NCBI GenBank assembly: GCA_963811255.1
Contig: CAWEQI010000003.1
Location: 1,824,310 to 1,888,309, forward strand
DNA from: Croceibacterium_B sp963811255
GTDB taxonomy: Bacteria; Pseudomonadota; Alphaproteobacteria; Sphingomonadales; Sphingomonadaceae
Direction: 5' to 3'
Length of the DNA stretch: 64,000 nt
Below the pieces are notes generated by a model, which had not been told where the DNA came from, ran no database searches, and worked only from the letters and a program-made list of their open reading frames with translations. The position numbers and the translations under genes are program-made. Shown here piece after piece: positions 25,582 to 33,429 of this stretch (the stretch's first letter is position 1; every line of letters begins with the position of its first letter).

Positions 25582-26838
25582 ATGCGCCTGCGTCCGCCCC
25601 TGACCACGCTCGACCGCTACTTGCTGCAACAGGTCGGGGGAACGCTGATCTCGGTGTTCGGCATCGTGGTCTCGCTGATGCTGTTCGAGCATTTGCCGCG
25701 CCTGTTCGACATCGTCAGACTGTCCGGCCGCAAGAGCTACATCATCGTTCAGAGCATGCTTGCGCTGCTGCCGGAATATGCCGCGATCGGGCTGTTGTTC
25801 GGTCTTTACCTGGCGATCGCCCTCACCGTACGCCGGCTGTCGCTGCGCAGCGAACTCGACGTCGTCCAGGCTACCGGGGTCCCGACCCACCGCTGGATGC
25901 GCTTTCCCGCGATTCTGACCGCGTTGGTCGCCGCGCTGCTGCTGTGGAACCAGGGTTGGCTGATGCCTGCCGGCGAGCGGCGGCTGAACGACCTTGGGCA
26001 GCGGATGCAGGACGGGCAATTCGGCTATGACCTTCAGGCGGGCAAGTTCACCGATCTGGGCGATGGCGTGACGCTCAGGTTCGAGGCGGTTGATCCCGAG
26101 ACCCATCAGCTTCTCGGCGTCTTCTTCCACACCGCGGACACCACCTTTACCGCCAGCCGCGGGCGGCTCGGTTTCGATTTCGCCAACCACGTCCTGGTCG
26201 ACCTGGAAGACGGTCACACGCTCAACGGGACGAACGGCCAGTCGCTGTCGTTCTCGCGATTCCACTTCGACAGCGGCGGACGCGAAGGCGATGGCGAAAA
26301 GGCGGTGGATGCGGCCGAACGGCGCAAGGGCACGACATTGCCGGCGCTCGTTTCCAGCAGCGACGCTGCCGATCGCGCGGCGGGCTGGTCGCGCCTGTTG
26401 TGGCCGGTTTTCGCGCTGATGATTCCGTTGCTGGCGGTGGTGCTGGGCAAACCCCAGCGCCGGACCAGCAGTTCGCTCGGGCTGATGTTCGGGCTGGTCC
26501 TGCTGGTCATGTTCACGCGAAGCACGGGATTCGCGGCAGGGACGAGCTCAGCGCGCCCCGCACTGGTGACCGCGGGGATCGGTGCCGCCTGGCTTGGGAT
26601 CATGGCCATCGTGGTGTGGGGCGAGCGCTGGTGGGGCGCCGGCTACGTCGACGCGTGGCTGCTGAAGGCTAGCAGCCGCCTCAAGCTTGGGCGGCTGTTG
26701 CGCCGAATGCGTGGTTTGGCGGCAAGAGACCGGCCCAGCGGGGCGGCGGCCGGCACGGCAAGGAACTTGCCGCAGCGAAGCTCAGACCGGCAGGCCGACG
26801 TAGTTCTCGGCGATGCTCGTCTGCGCCGCGTGGCTTGA
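25582..26838 (+). CDS. LptF/LptG family permease
   Basis: This is a 418-residue inner-membrane protein of the LPS-export permease family. N-terminal LDRYLLQQVGGTLISVFGIV, a first block of three membrane segments, a periplasmic beta-jellyroll-like region (about 130-255) and a second membrane block (LLWPVFALMIPLLAVVLGKP onward) match LptF/G. The C-terminal approximately 40 residues are unusually basic and overlap the end of convergent pobA by 57 bases; the family normally ends earlier, so a small frame error near 26,700 could have removed the true stop. It may be a housekeeping LptF or a paralogue for another lipid. Confidence 0.82.
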   Translation: MRLRPPLTTLDRYLLQQVGGTLISVFGIVVSLMLFEHLPRLFDIVRLSGRKSYIIVQSMLALLPEYAAIGLLFGLYLAIALTVRRLSLRSELDVVQATGVPTHRWMRFPAILTALVAALLLWNQGWLMPAGERRLNDLGQRMQDGQFGYDLQAGKFTDLGDGVTLRFEAVDPETHQLLGVFFHTADTTFTASRGRLGFDFANHVLVDLEDGHTLNGTNGQSLSFSRFHFDSGGREGDGEKAVDAAERRKGTTLPALVSSSDAADRAAGWSRLLWPVFALMIPLLAVVLGKPQRRTSSSLGLMFGLVLLVMFTRSTGFAAGTSSARPALVTAGIGAAWLGIMAIVVWGERWWGAGYVDAWLLKASSRLKLGRLLRRMRGLAARDRPSGAAAGTARNLPQRSSDRQADVVLGDARLRRVA

Positions 26839-27951
26839 GGCGATGTAGTCGAGCTCGGCGACCTGCATCGCCCTTTCGAAGGGGCCGTCCTCGGGAAAGC
26901 GGTGCATCAGGCGGGTGAGCGACCAACTGAAGCGTTCCGATTTCCACACCCGGGCGAGCGCCTTGGCCGAATAGCCGCCGATTGCATCGCCGTCGTTCTG
27001 CTTGAAGAACCGGGTCAGGGCGTCGGCTGCGTAATGCACGTCCGAGGCTGCGAGGTTGAGGCCCTTGGCGCCGGTCGGCGGGACGATGTGCGCCGCGTCG
27101 CCGCACAACAACAGGCTGCCGTGACGCATCGGCGCGAACACATAGGACCGCAACGGCGCGATCGATTTCTCGAGTGCCGGGCCGCGGACGATATGTGCGG
27201 CGGCTTCGGGGCCGAGACGGAGCGCCAGCTCATCCCAGATGCGCTCGTCGGGCCAGTCGTCAACCGCTTCGCTCAGCGGAACATCGATGTAGTACCGGCT
27301 ACGCGTTTCCGAGCGCATGGAAGCGAGCGCGAAGCCACGCGGATGATTGGCGTAAATCAGCTCGTGATTGCACGGCGGCACGTCGGCGAGGATGCCGAGC
27401 CAGCCGAACGGATATTCGCGCTCGTACTCTCTGCCAACGGATGCAGGGATGGACCTGCGGCTCGGACCGTGAAATCCGTCACACCCGGCGATGAAGCGGC
27501 AGTCGATCCGCCGTTCAGCGCCATCGTGAGCAAAGGTGACGAACGGTGCATCGCTGTCGATGGCGTGGAGGGCGACGTCGGCAGCCTCGTAGATCACCTC
27601 GAGCCCGCGCTCCTCGCGCGCCTCCATCAGGTCTCGGGTCAGCTCGGTCTGGCCATAGACGACCACATGTTGGCCGGTGAGCTCGGCGATGTCGATGCGG
27701 ATCAGACGCTCGCCGTCGGCGAGATTGAAGCCGTCGTGGACGAGCCCCTCGGCCTTGAGCCGCCGATCCAGCCCGAGCCGCTCCATCAGCGATACGGTGA
27801 TCCGTTCGAGCACGCCGGCGCGGATGCGGCCCAGCACATACTCGGGCGAGCGCCGCTCCAGCACCACGCATTCGATCCCCTCGGCGCGCAGCAAGTGCCC
27901 GAGCAGCAATCCCGCTGGTCCGGCGCCGACAATGCAGACCTGTGTTTTCAT
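26782..27951 (-). CDS. pobA: 4-hydroxybenzoate 3-monooxygenase
   Basis: This 389-residue FAD enzyme hydroxylates 4-hydroxybenzoate to protocatechuate with NAD(P)H and O2. Motifs are GAGPAG (9-14), LERRSPEYVLGRIRAGVLE (substrate/FAD loop), GCDGFHGPSR (DG motif) and LLCGDAAHIVPPTGAKGLNL (GD motif). The length is the same as Pseudomonas PobA. Its product is the substrate of LigAB at 6.4-7.6 kb, giving a short peripheral pathway in one window. It is first in a minus-strand pair whose upstream neighbour is crcB (9 bases away). Confidence 0.95.
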   Translation of the reverse strand: MKTQVCIVGAGPAGLLLGHLLRAEGIECVVLERRSPEYVLGRIRAGVLERITVSLMERLGLDRRLKAEGLVHDGFNLADGERLIRIDIAELTGQHVVVYGQTELTRDLMEAREERGLEVIYEAADVALHAIDSDAPFVTFAHDGAERRIDCRFIAGCDGFHGPSRRSIPASVGREYEREYPFGWLGILADVPPCNHELIYANHPRGFALASMRSETRSRYYIDVPLSEAVDDWPDERIWDELALRLGPEAAAHIVRGPALEKSIAPLRSYVFAPMRHGSLLLCGDAAHIVPPTGAKGLNLAASDVHYAADALTRFFKQNDGDAIGGYSAKALARVWKSERFSWSLTRLMHRFPEDGPFERAMQVAELDYIASSHAAQTSIAENYVGLPV

Positions 27952-27960
27952 GGCGCGCGC

Positions 27961-28368
27961 TCAGCCGGTGGTTTTAAGGTGATTGATCTGCCCTGCCAGG
28001 ATCAGACCCAGCCAGACGAATACCAGGCAGAACACAACCGACATCACCACGTTCGAGCCGGCCTCCACCATGTCGCCTTCGCGCATCAGCGCGAGCGTCT
28101 GCAGGCTGAAGGAGGAAAACGTGGTGTAGCCGCCGCAGAAGCCGACCAGCAGGAATTGGCGGACATCGGGCGGGACGAGAAAGCGGCTGTTCGGATCGGC
28201 CGTCAACCCGGCGAGCAGGCCGATCAGGAACGATCCGCTGACGTTGGCCGCGAGCGTTCCCCATGGGAAGGTCTCGCCGAACCAGACCGTGAAGGCGCGC
28301 GAAACGCCGTAGCGGCCCATGCTGCCGATCGCGCCGCCGAAGGCTATCCACAGGTAGGTCGAGAACAC
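27961..28368 (-). CDS. crcB: fluoride efflux channel CrcB (Fluc)
   Basis: This is a 135-residue dual-topology four-helix membrane protein that expels F-. Conserved motifs are GAIGSMGRYGVSRAF, the TLAANVSGSFLIG Asn region and GFCGGYTTFSSFS with the Phe-box and TTFS pore residues. It is single-domain, so it should act as an antiparallel homodimer. A fluoride riboswitch lies 53 bases upstream. The ribosome-binding site GGAGG is seven bases before ATG 28368. Confidence 0.95.
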   Translation of the reverse strand: MFSTYLWIAFGGAIGSMGRYGVSRAFTVWFGETFPWGTLAANVSGSFLIGLLAGLTADPNSRFLVPPDVRQFLLVGFCGGYTTFSSFSLQTLALMREGDMVEAGSNVVMSVVFCLVFVWLGLILAGQINHLKTTG

Positions 28369-28420
28369 GCGTGCCTCCAGTCCGGGCGGCAGAAGAACGC
28401 ATTCTTCCGCCGTTGTCGAG

Positions 28421-28471
28421 CCTAGGAGTCATCAGCTCCTCGGAGGAGCGGTTTCGGGGAACCCCATCCCC
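28421..28471 (-). promoter_or_regulatory. fluoride riboswitch (crcB motif)
   Basis: On the minus strand this reads GGGGATGGGGTTCCCC, then GAAACCGCTCC, a UCCG loop, AGGAGCTGATGA and CTCCTAGG. It reproduces the crcB aptamer: P1 GGGG/CCCC enclosing AUGGGGUU, the conserved AAACCGC junction, hairpin GCTCC/GGAGC, and UGAUG-ACUCCUA whose ACUCC can pair with the first loop as the pseudoknot. Between aptamer and crcB start is a second hairpin (28385-28411, GGCGGAAGAA/TTCTTCTGCCGCC) with no U-tract, which suggests translational rather than terminator-based control. Confidence 0.94.
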
Positions 28472-28602
28472 GGAGGCAGCGGCCAGTCGGCTTGGCGGCC
28501 TCGGCATTCGGCGCCTCAGCGACTTCGGTTAGCATCGCCGCGGTGCGGTGCTATTGCCCAATTGCGGGCTTGCGAGCAAGGTGCAAACAAGGAGGGCACC
28601 AG

Positions 28603-28929
28603 ATGGAACTACCCCGCGAAGCCTGCATGATGCGCATCTTCACCAGCGAGCGCGCCCGCGGGACCTTTCGCGCGCTGTTCGAGGACATCGTCCGCAACGC
28701 CCGCGATGAGGGCCTTGCCGGCGCCACGGTGCTGCGCGGGCCGATGGGGTTCGGGTCCTCGTCGCGCATCCACAACGCCAACATTCTCGACCTCTCCGCA
28801 AACCTGCCGCTGGTGATCGAGATCGTCGACACCGAAGAGAAGCTGCGCGCGTTCCTCCATTCAATCGAGGACATGAAGGACATCGGCCTGGTGACCATGG
28901 AGAAGGTCGAGGTGCTGCATTACGGCTGA
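28603..28929 (+). CDS. DUF190 domain-containing protein
   Basis: This is a 108-residue ferredoxin-like/PII-fold small protein. The segments LRIFTSER-type MMRIFTSERARGTFRAL, GLAGATVLRGPMGFG and SANLPLVIEIVDTEEKLR are diagnostic for DUF190. ATG 28603 follows a strong AAGGAGGG ribosome-binding site; the open frame upstream is not used. It is divergent from crcB, and DUF190 genes commonly neighbour crcB, which suggests a role in fluoride response, possibly a regulator of the channel. No fluoride aptamer is seen on its own leader. Confidence 0.88.
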   Translation: MELPREACMMRIFTSERARGTFRALFEDIVRNARDEGLAGATVLRGPMGFGSSSRIHNANILDLSANLPLVIEIVDTEEKLRAFLHSIEDMKDIGLVTMEKVEVLHYG

Positions 28930-28979
28930 GGCTTGCGGCGCTGTGTTCCCGGCCCGTCGGGGAGCCCCGCCAGCGAGCG

Positions 28980-29480
28980 CTACAAGTACCGCATCTGGAT
29001 CAGGATCGAGGTGATTCCGTTGCCAACGGTAATGGCCGTCTTCTTGTAGCTCGGCTTGCCGAGGTTGAAGATGTTGATCGACGGGTTGTTCGACATTCCG
29101 CCACCGTCGGAAAATATGTCGGTCTTGCCGTTGCCGTTGCGATCGTGACGGAGGGCGATGCCGTACATTCCAGGAGCCGGCAGCGGCAGGCAGAAGCTCA
29201 TCGTCCCGGCGTGCGCGGGCACCTCGATCCGCGTGAGCCAGTGACCGGTCTCCAGCCAGTCACCCTCGGTGGCGCGGTAGCTCTGCACGCGAATGTTGCC
29301 GGTCGATGACGCGATTCCGGTAACGGTGATGTATACGGCCGGCCCGTGGCCCTTTTCGCATGGAAGCAGGTCGTTAGGCACGATTTGGTTCATTTGCGCG
29401 TGCAGCGGGGCCGCGAGACCGAGCGCGAAAAATCCCACGGCCGGCAGCCACCGTGCATCGATCGGAGTAAAACGCTTCAT
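28980..29480 (-). CDS. DUF2141 domain protein, periplasmic
   Basis: This is a 166-residue protein with signal peptide (WLPAVGFFALGLAAPLHAQ) and a DUF2141 domain: YITVTGIASSTGNIRVQSYR, GTMSFCLPLPAPGMYGIALR, HDRNGNGKTDIFSDGGG (DxNxNxKxD calcium-like loop) and GMSNNPSINIF. It is the last gene of a minus-strand operon after the inositol-phosphate synthase and nucleotidyltransferase genes. It pairs with the other DUF2141 gene at 23.9 kb. Function unknown; likely acts in the periplasm on the same envelope product. Confidence 0.82.
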   Translation of the reverse strand: MKRFTPIDARWLPAVGFFALGLAAPLHAQMNQIVPNDLLPCEKGHGPAVYITVTGIASSTGNIRVQSYRATEGDWLETGHWLTRIEVPAHAGTMSFCLPLPAPGMYGIALRHDRNGNGKTDIFSDGGGMSNNPSINIFNLGKPSYKKTAITVGNGITSILIQMRYL

Positions 29481-29542
29481 AAAACCCCAGGTATGTGGAT
29501 GGGCCGGCGCTCGCAAGATGGCCGACGCCGCTGAAGTCAGCC

Positions 29543-30280
29543 TTAATTCACCCGCTCACGACCTCCCTTCCGGCCAAGCTCCGCCTCGGCGAGATCGACC
29601 GCGCGGGCGTCGTCCACATCGAGCCACCAGCTCTCGCCGATGTCGGCCGTCCACGCCAATCCTCGATCGGCAAGCCACTGGACGCCTTCGGAGAGGCTGC
29701 CGGCGTTGCCTTGGGCGAGCGACGACCGAATGCCCGTCGCCAGCATCGGGCTCGCGACGAACACGCCGGTGTCGATGGCTTCGTAAGACGCGAGATCCTT
29801 GCCGATGGCGAGGATGGCCCCGTCGGCTCTCGTGCGAACTTTGGTCGCATCGGCGAGGTCGATGGATGGATTGGCGATCCGCCGGTCGACCATCAGCAAG
29901 ACGCCTGCTTGCCTGGAGTACGAAGTGATCGCGCGGGAGACGAGGCCGGGCTCGACCAGGTGATCGGCCATCAGCAGCAGATAATCGCCGGGGATACGCT
30001 CCGCGCCGGCCAGGACGGAATGCCCGTTCGGCTTGTCGAAATCGACGTTGTGCACGCTCGCTATGGCGAGTCCCGCGCGCTTCGCCAGATCGGCGAGGAA
30101 CGGTTCGAGCAGGTCGGCGCGATAGCCGGTGACTACGGTGAACGCCGTCGCACCGCCCTCTGCCGCCGCGGCGATCACCCGCTCGATCAGCGGAACGCCG
30201 GCGACCGGCGTCAACGGTTTCGATTCGGACCGTGGCCTGATTCGCGAGCCGTGCCCGGCCGCGACAATCAGACAGTTCAT
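29543..30280 (-). CDS. CTP-dependent nucleotidyltransferase, probable inositol-1-phosphate cytidylyltransferase
   Basis: This is a 245-residue GT-A-fold nucleotidyltransferase. The N-terminus LIVAAGHGSRIRPRSESKPL is the nucleotide/Mg signature (G-x-G-S-R...KPL), with VAGVPLIERVI, LLMADHLVEPG and the metal-binding DTGVFVASP segment. ATG 30280 overlaps the stop of the inositol-phosphate synthase gene, so the two enzymes are made together. That coupling points to inositol-1-phosphate as substrate: CTP + inositol-1-P giving CDP-inositol, as in archaeal IPCT, rather than a sugar-1-P. The specificity is inferred, not read directly from the sequence. Confidence 0.72.
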   Translation of the reverse strand: MNCLIVAAGHGSRIRPRSESKPLTPVAGVPLIERVIAAAAEGGATAFTVVTGYRADLLEPFLADLAKRAGLAIASVHNVDFDKPNGHSVLAGAERIPGDYLLLMADHLVEPGLVSRAITSYSRQAGVLLMVDRRIANPSIDLADATKVRTRADGAILAIGKDLASYEAIDTGVFVASPMLATGIRSSLAQGNAGSLSEGVQWLADRGLAWTADIGESWWLDVDDARAVDLAEAELGRKGGRERVN

Positions 30281-31383
30281 TCCGCCGCCAGAGCCGGCGG
30301 CGCGATGAACTCTTCCGTCAGATGGGCAGCGACGTTGTCGTCGAACTGCTCGGGAGGATGCTTGCAATAGAACGCCGAGGGGCCGATCAGCGCCCCGCTT
30401 TCGCCGCGCTCGAGCGCGAGCTTGCAGCAGCGAATCGCGTCGATGACGATGGCCGCGGAATTGGGGCTGTCCTCGACCGAAAGCCGCACCTCGATGTTCA
30501 TCGGCACATCACCGAACAGGCTCCCCTCCAGGCGCAGGAAGCACAACTTGTTGTCCTTCAGCCAGGGGACGTAGTCGCTCGGCCCGACATGGATGTCCTC
30601 GTCCTTCAGCCGCTCGGCGAGAATCGACTGCACCGCCTCGGTCTTCGATTCCTTTTTCGAGGCGAGGCGCGTGCGGTCGAGCATGTTCATGAAATCGGTG
30701 TTGCCGCCGGTGTTGAGCTGATAGGTCTTCTCGATTGTCACACCGCGCGCGCGGAACAGGCTCGAGAGCACGCGGTGGACGATGGTCGCGCCGAGCTGCG
30801 CCTTGACGTCATCGCCGACGATCGGCAGACCCGCCTCCTCGAAGCGTCGTTCCCATTCGGGGTCGCTGGCGATGAACACCGGCATGCAGTTGACCACCGC
30901 CACGCCCGCCTCGAGCGCGCATTCCATATAGAACTTCGTCGCTTCCTCCGACCCGACGGGGAGGAAGTTGACCAGGATCTCGGCGCCGGATGCCCGCAGC
31001 GCCGCGACGATGTCGGCCTTGTCGGCTTCCGGTTCGGCAGCCGGTTCGAAACCCCGATCGTTGGCCACGCCGTGCATGTGCGGGGCCATGCCGTCGAGTA
31101 CGCGCCCCATCATCACCTTGGTGCCGGTCGGCGGAATCTCGGCCTGAAATACGGCGGTGCAGTTCGGCGGAGCGAAGATCGCTTCGGACAGCTCGCGTCC
31201 GACCTTGCGCGCATCGGTATCGATCGCGAGCACGAAATCAACGTCCGACGCGCCATAACCGCCGATCCGGTCATGCAGCAGCCCGCGAGCCTGGTTGGTC
31301 CGCGCTGCGTAATACGTAACCCCCTGAACCAGTGAGCTGGCGCAGTTGCCGACGCCCACCAGCGCCACCTTGATGTTCCCCAT
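30277..31383 (-). CDS. ino1: myo-inositol-1-phosphate synthase
   Basis: This 368-residue NAD-dependent enzyme isomerises glucose 6-phosphate to myo-inositol-1(3)-phosphate. ATG 31383 gives the Rossmann start GNIKVALVGVGNCASSLVQG. Family segments are SGAEILVNFLPVGSEEATKF, IVGDDVKAQLGATIVHRVL, QLNTGGNTDFMNML and SDYVPWLKDNK. The length matches the short actinobacterial/archaeal type, not the eukaryotic one. First gene of the minus-strand inositol operon and divergent (130 bases) from the CDP-alcohol phosphotransferase. Confidence 0.92.
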   Translation of the reverse strand: MGNIKVALVGVGNCASSLVQGVTYYAARTNQARGLLHDRIGGYGASDVDFVLAIDTDARKVGRELSEAIFAPPNCTAVFQAEIPPTGTKVMMGRVLDGMAPHMHGVANDRGFEPAAEPEADKADIVAALRASGAEILVNFLPVGSEEATKFYMECALEAGVAVVNCMPVFIASDPEWERRFEEAGLPIVGDDVKAQLGATIVHRVLSSLFRARGVTIEKTYQLNTGGNTDFMNMLDRTRLASKKESKTEAVQSILAERLKDEDIHVGPSDYVPWLKDNKLCFLRLEGSLFGDVPMNIEVRLSVEDSPNSAAIVIDAIRCCKLALERGESGALIGPSAFYCKHPPEQFDDNVAAHLTEEFIAPPALAAE

Positions 31384-31513
31384 CTCGAAACCTATCCAGT
31401 TGTTACGGTTCAGTTGCAGCATTCTCGTACGACGTTCAAGTGTTTCAGTCGATGAGTCCCCGGCCGCCGGGTTTCGGTGGGGGAAAGACATATCGGGGGG
31501 CGGTGAGCAAAGA

Positions 31514-32446
31514 ATGGATTTCCCGGTGCTTTCACCGCCCGCAGCGAACGCTTCCGCGCAAGTGCGCCACCGGCCTGCCGAGCTGGAAGATTTCCTCAAC
31601 CTGCGAATCTATCACCCGCTCGCCGCCCGCCTGGCGCGGGCGCTCGTGCCCACGGGGATTTCGCCGAACGCCGTCTCGGTTGCCGGCGGCCTGCTGATCG
31701 TCGCGGCGGGGCTCGCCTACACTCTGCTGGCCTACCCGCTGGCGGTCGTTGCCGGGCTGACGCTGCATCTCTCATGGCACGTGGTCGATGGAGCCGACGG
31801 CGACCTCGCCCGGATGACCGGCCGCAGCTCGCCGACCGGGGAACTGGTCGACGGCGCATGCGACTATCTGGGTCACGTCTTTCTCTACGTGGCGCTGACG
31901 ATCGTCCTCGCCGAGTCTCTCGGCGGCTGGGTCTGGCTTCCGGCGGTGGCGGCCGGGGCGTCGCACATCGCCCAGACCAATAACGCCGAGAGCCGTAAAC
32001 GAAGCTACTTGTGGTGGGCCTATGGCGTGCCCTGGCTGAAGCAGGCGCAGGGCCGGGGCGGCGAGATGTTCACGCAGGACAACTGGTTCATGCGGGCGTG
32101 CGGCCCGGTCGCCCGAATCTATCTGAGCCTTGCCGGCGCGACCAACCGCGATGCCCATCTGGTCGAGGCGGCGCTCGCCGCCGGCGCGTACGACCCGGTT
32201 CTTCAGGAGCGCTTGCGGGCCGAGGTGCGCCGCGAAGCGCCCTCGCTGCTGGCGTTCGTCAATTGGCTTGGAGCCAACCCGCGCGCGATCCTGCTCGGCC
32301 TGGCGATGGCGCTGGGCAGCGTGCTGTGGTTTTTCGCCGCGGAAATCGTGCTGCTGAACGCGGTGCTGTTGGCGTCGATGGCGGCTCAGGGGCGGGCTAA
32401 CCGCCGCCTGGCGAAGCGTCTCGCTGCGCTGGTGGAGGCCGGGTGA
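31514..32446 (+). CDS. CDP-alcohol phosphotransferase, probable inositol lipid/phosphodiester synthase
   Basis: This is a 310-residue membrane enzyme. The complete CDP-AP motif D-G-x2-A-R-x8-G-x3-D-x3-D is present in DGDLARMTGRSSPTGELVDG plus the following ACD. Membrane segments surround it, and a C-terminal extension (about 175-265) precedes two last helices. With an adjacent CDP-inositol-forming gene set, the enzyme should move phosphoinositol from CDP-inositol to an acceptor (diacylglycerol, inositol phosphate or another alcohol); use of CDP-diacylglycerol plus inositol phosphate is the alternative. Start ATG 31514 is preferred to longer forms. Overlaps the radical SAM start. Confidence 0.85.
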   Translation: MDFPVLSPPAANASAQVRHRPAELEDFLNLRIYHPLAARLARALVPTGISPNAVSVAGGLLIVAAGLAYTLLAYPLAVVAGLTLHLSWHVVDGADGDLARMTGRSSPTGELVDGACDYLGHVFLYVALTIVLAESLGGWVWLPAVAAGASHIAQTNNAESRKRSYLWWAYGVPWLKQAQGRGGEMFTQDNWFMRACGPVARIYLSLAGATNRDAHLVEAALAAGAYDPVLQERLRAEVRREAPSLLAFVNWLGANPRAILLGLAMALGSVLWFFAAEIVLLNAVLLASMAAQGRANRRLAKRLAALVEAG

Positions 32447-33429
32447 TGGCGCGGATCCGCAAGCGCGACGGGATTAAACTGGCGATGGCCGGGCTGCTCC
32501 AGAAGGATCGGCCGCTGCTCGCGCATCTGGTCGTCACGCGCTACTGCAATCTCGACTGCGCCTATTGCAACGAGTTCGACAAGGTTTCCAAGCCGGTGCC
32601 GTTTTTCGAGCTGGAGCAGCGAATCGACCGGCTCGCCGAACTGGGTACGCTGATCGTCACCCTGACCGGGGGAGAGCCGCTCACTCACCCGCGGCACGCG
32701 GACATCATCGCCGCAATCCGCGCCCGCGGAATGGTCGCGACGACGATTACCAACGGCTTTCTGCTCACGCGCGAGGCCATCGCGGCGATGAACGCGGCCG
32801 GCCTGCAAGGGCTGCAGATCTCGATCGACGGCGTAAAGCCGGACGAGATCACGCGCAAGACTCTCAAGTCGCTGCGGGGCAAGCTCAAGCTGCTCGCCCA
32901 ACACGCCGAGTTTCCGGTCAACATCAATTCGGTGCTCGGCATCAGCGAGGAGCGAACCCGCGACGCGCTGGAAGTGGCGCGCGAAGCGCGCGGGCATGGC
33001 TTTTCCCATACCGTCGGCGTCGTGCATGGCGACGGAGGGCATCTCGCGCCGCTGTCTCCAACCCAACGCGCGGTGTACGAGGAGTTGCTTGCCGAGGGCA
33101 AGGTCGCCCATCGCATCAATCACCGGCTGTTCCAGCGCCGCCTGATCGCCGGCCAGCCGAACGATTGGCAGTGCCGCGCCGGCGCCCGTTATCTGTACAT
33201 CTGCGAAGACGGGCTGGTGCATTACTGTTCGCAGCAGCGCGGCAGCCCTGCGGTGCCGCTGGCGGACTATGGCCTTGACGAGATCAGGGCCGCGTTCGAC
33301 GGGCCGAAGGCCTGCGCTCCCTTTTGCACGGTGAGCTGCGTGCACCAGGCGAGCGCGCTCGATCGCTGGCGGCGGGCGAGAATCAAGCCCAGTCCGCCGC
33401 CCCGCGCGCAGTCCCCCGCATCCGCTTGA
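32446..33429 (+). CDS. radical SAM protein with SPASM-like C-terminus
   Basis: This is a protein of about 327 residues. The radical SAM cluster motif is CNLDCAYC (C34, C38, C41), followed by VTLTGGEPLTHP and ITNGFLL. The C-terminal part has seven Cys in a SPASM-like pattern: WQCRAG, YICEDGLVHYC and CAPFCTVSCVHQ, likely an auxiliary Fe-S cluster. The start codon overlaps the CDP-AP stop (GTG 32443 or ATG 32446). Being coupled to a phosphoinositol transferase, it may modify the same lipid or a partner protein. No specific family name is assigned. Confidence 0.8.
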   Translation: MARIRKRDGIKLAMAGLLQKDRPLLAHLVVTRYCNLDCAYCNEFDKVSKPVPFFELEQRIDRLAELGTLIVTLTGGEPLTHPRHADIIAAIRARGMVATTITNGFLLTREAIAAMNAAGLQGLQISIDGVKPDEITRKTLKSLRGKLKLLAQHAEFPVNINSVLGISEERTRDALEVAREARGHGFSHTVGVVHGDGGHLAPLSPTQRAVYEELLAEGKVAHRINHRLFQRRLIAGQPNDWQCRAGARYLYICEDGLVHYCSQQRGSPAVPLADYGLDEIRAAFDGPKACAPFCTVSCVHQASALDRWRRARIKPSPPPRAQSPASA

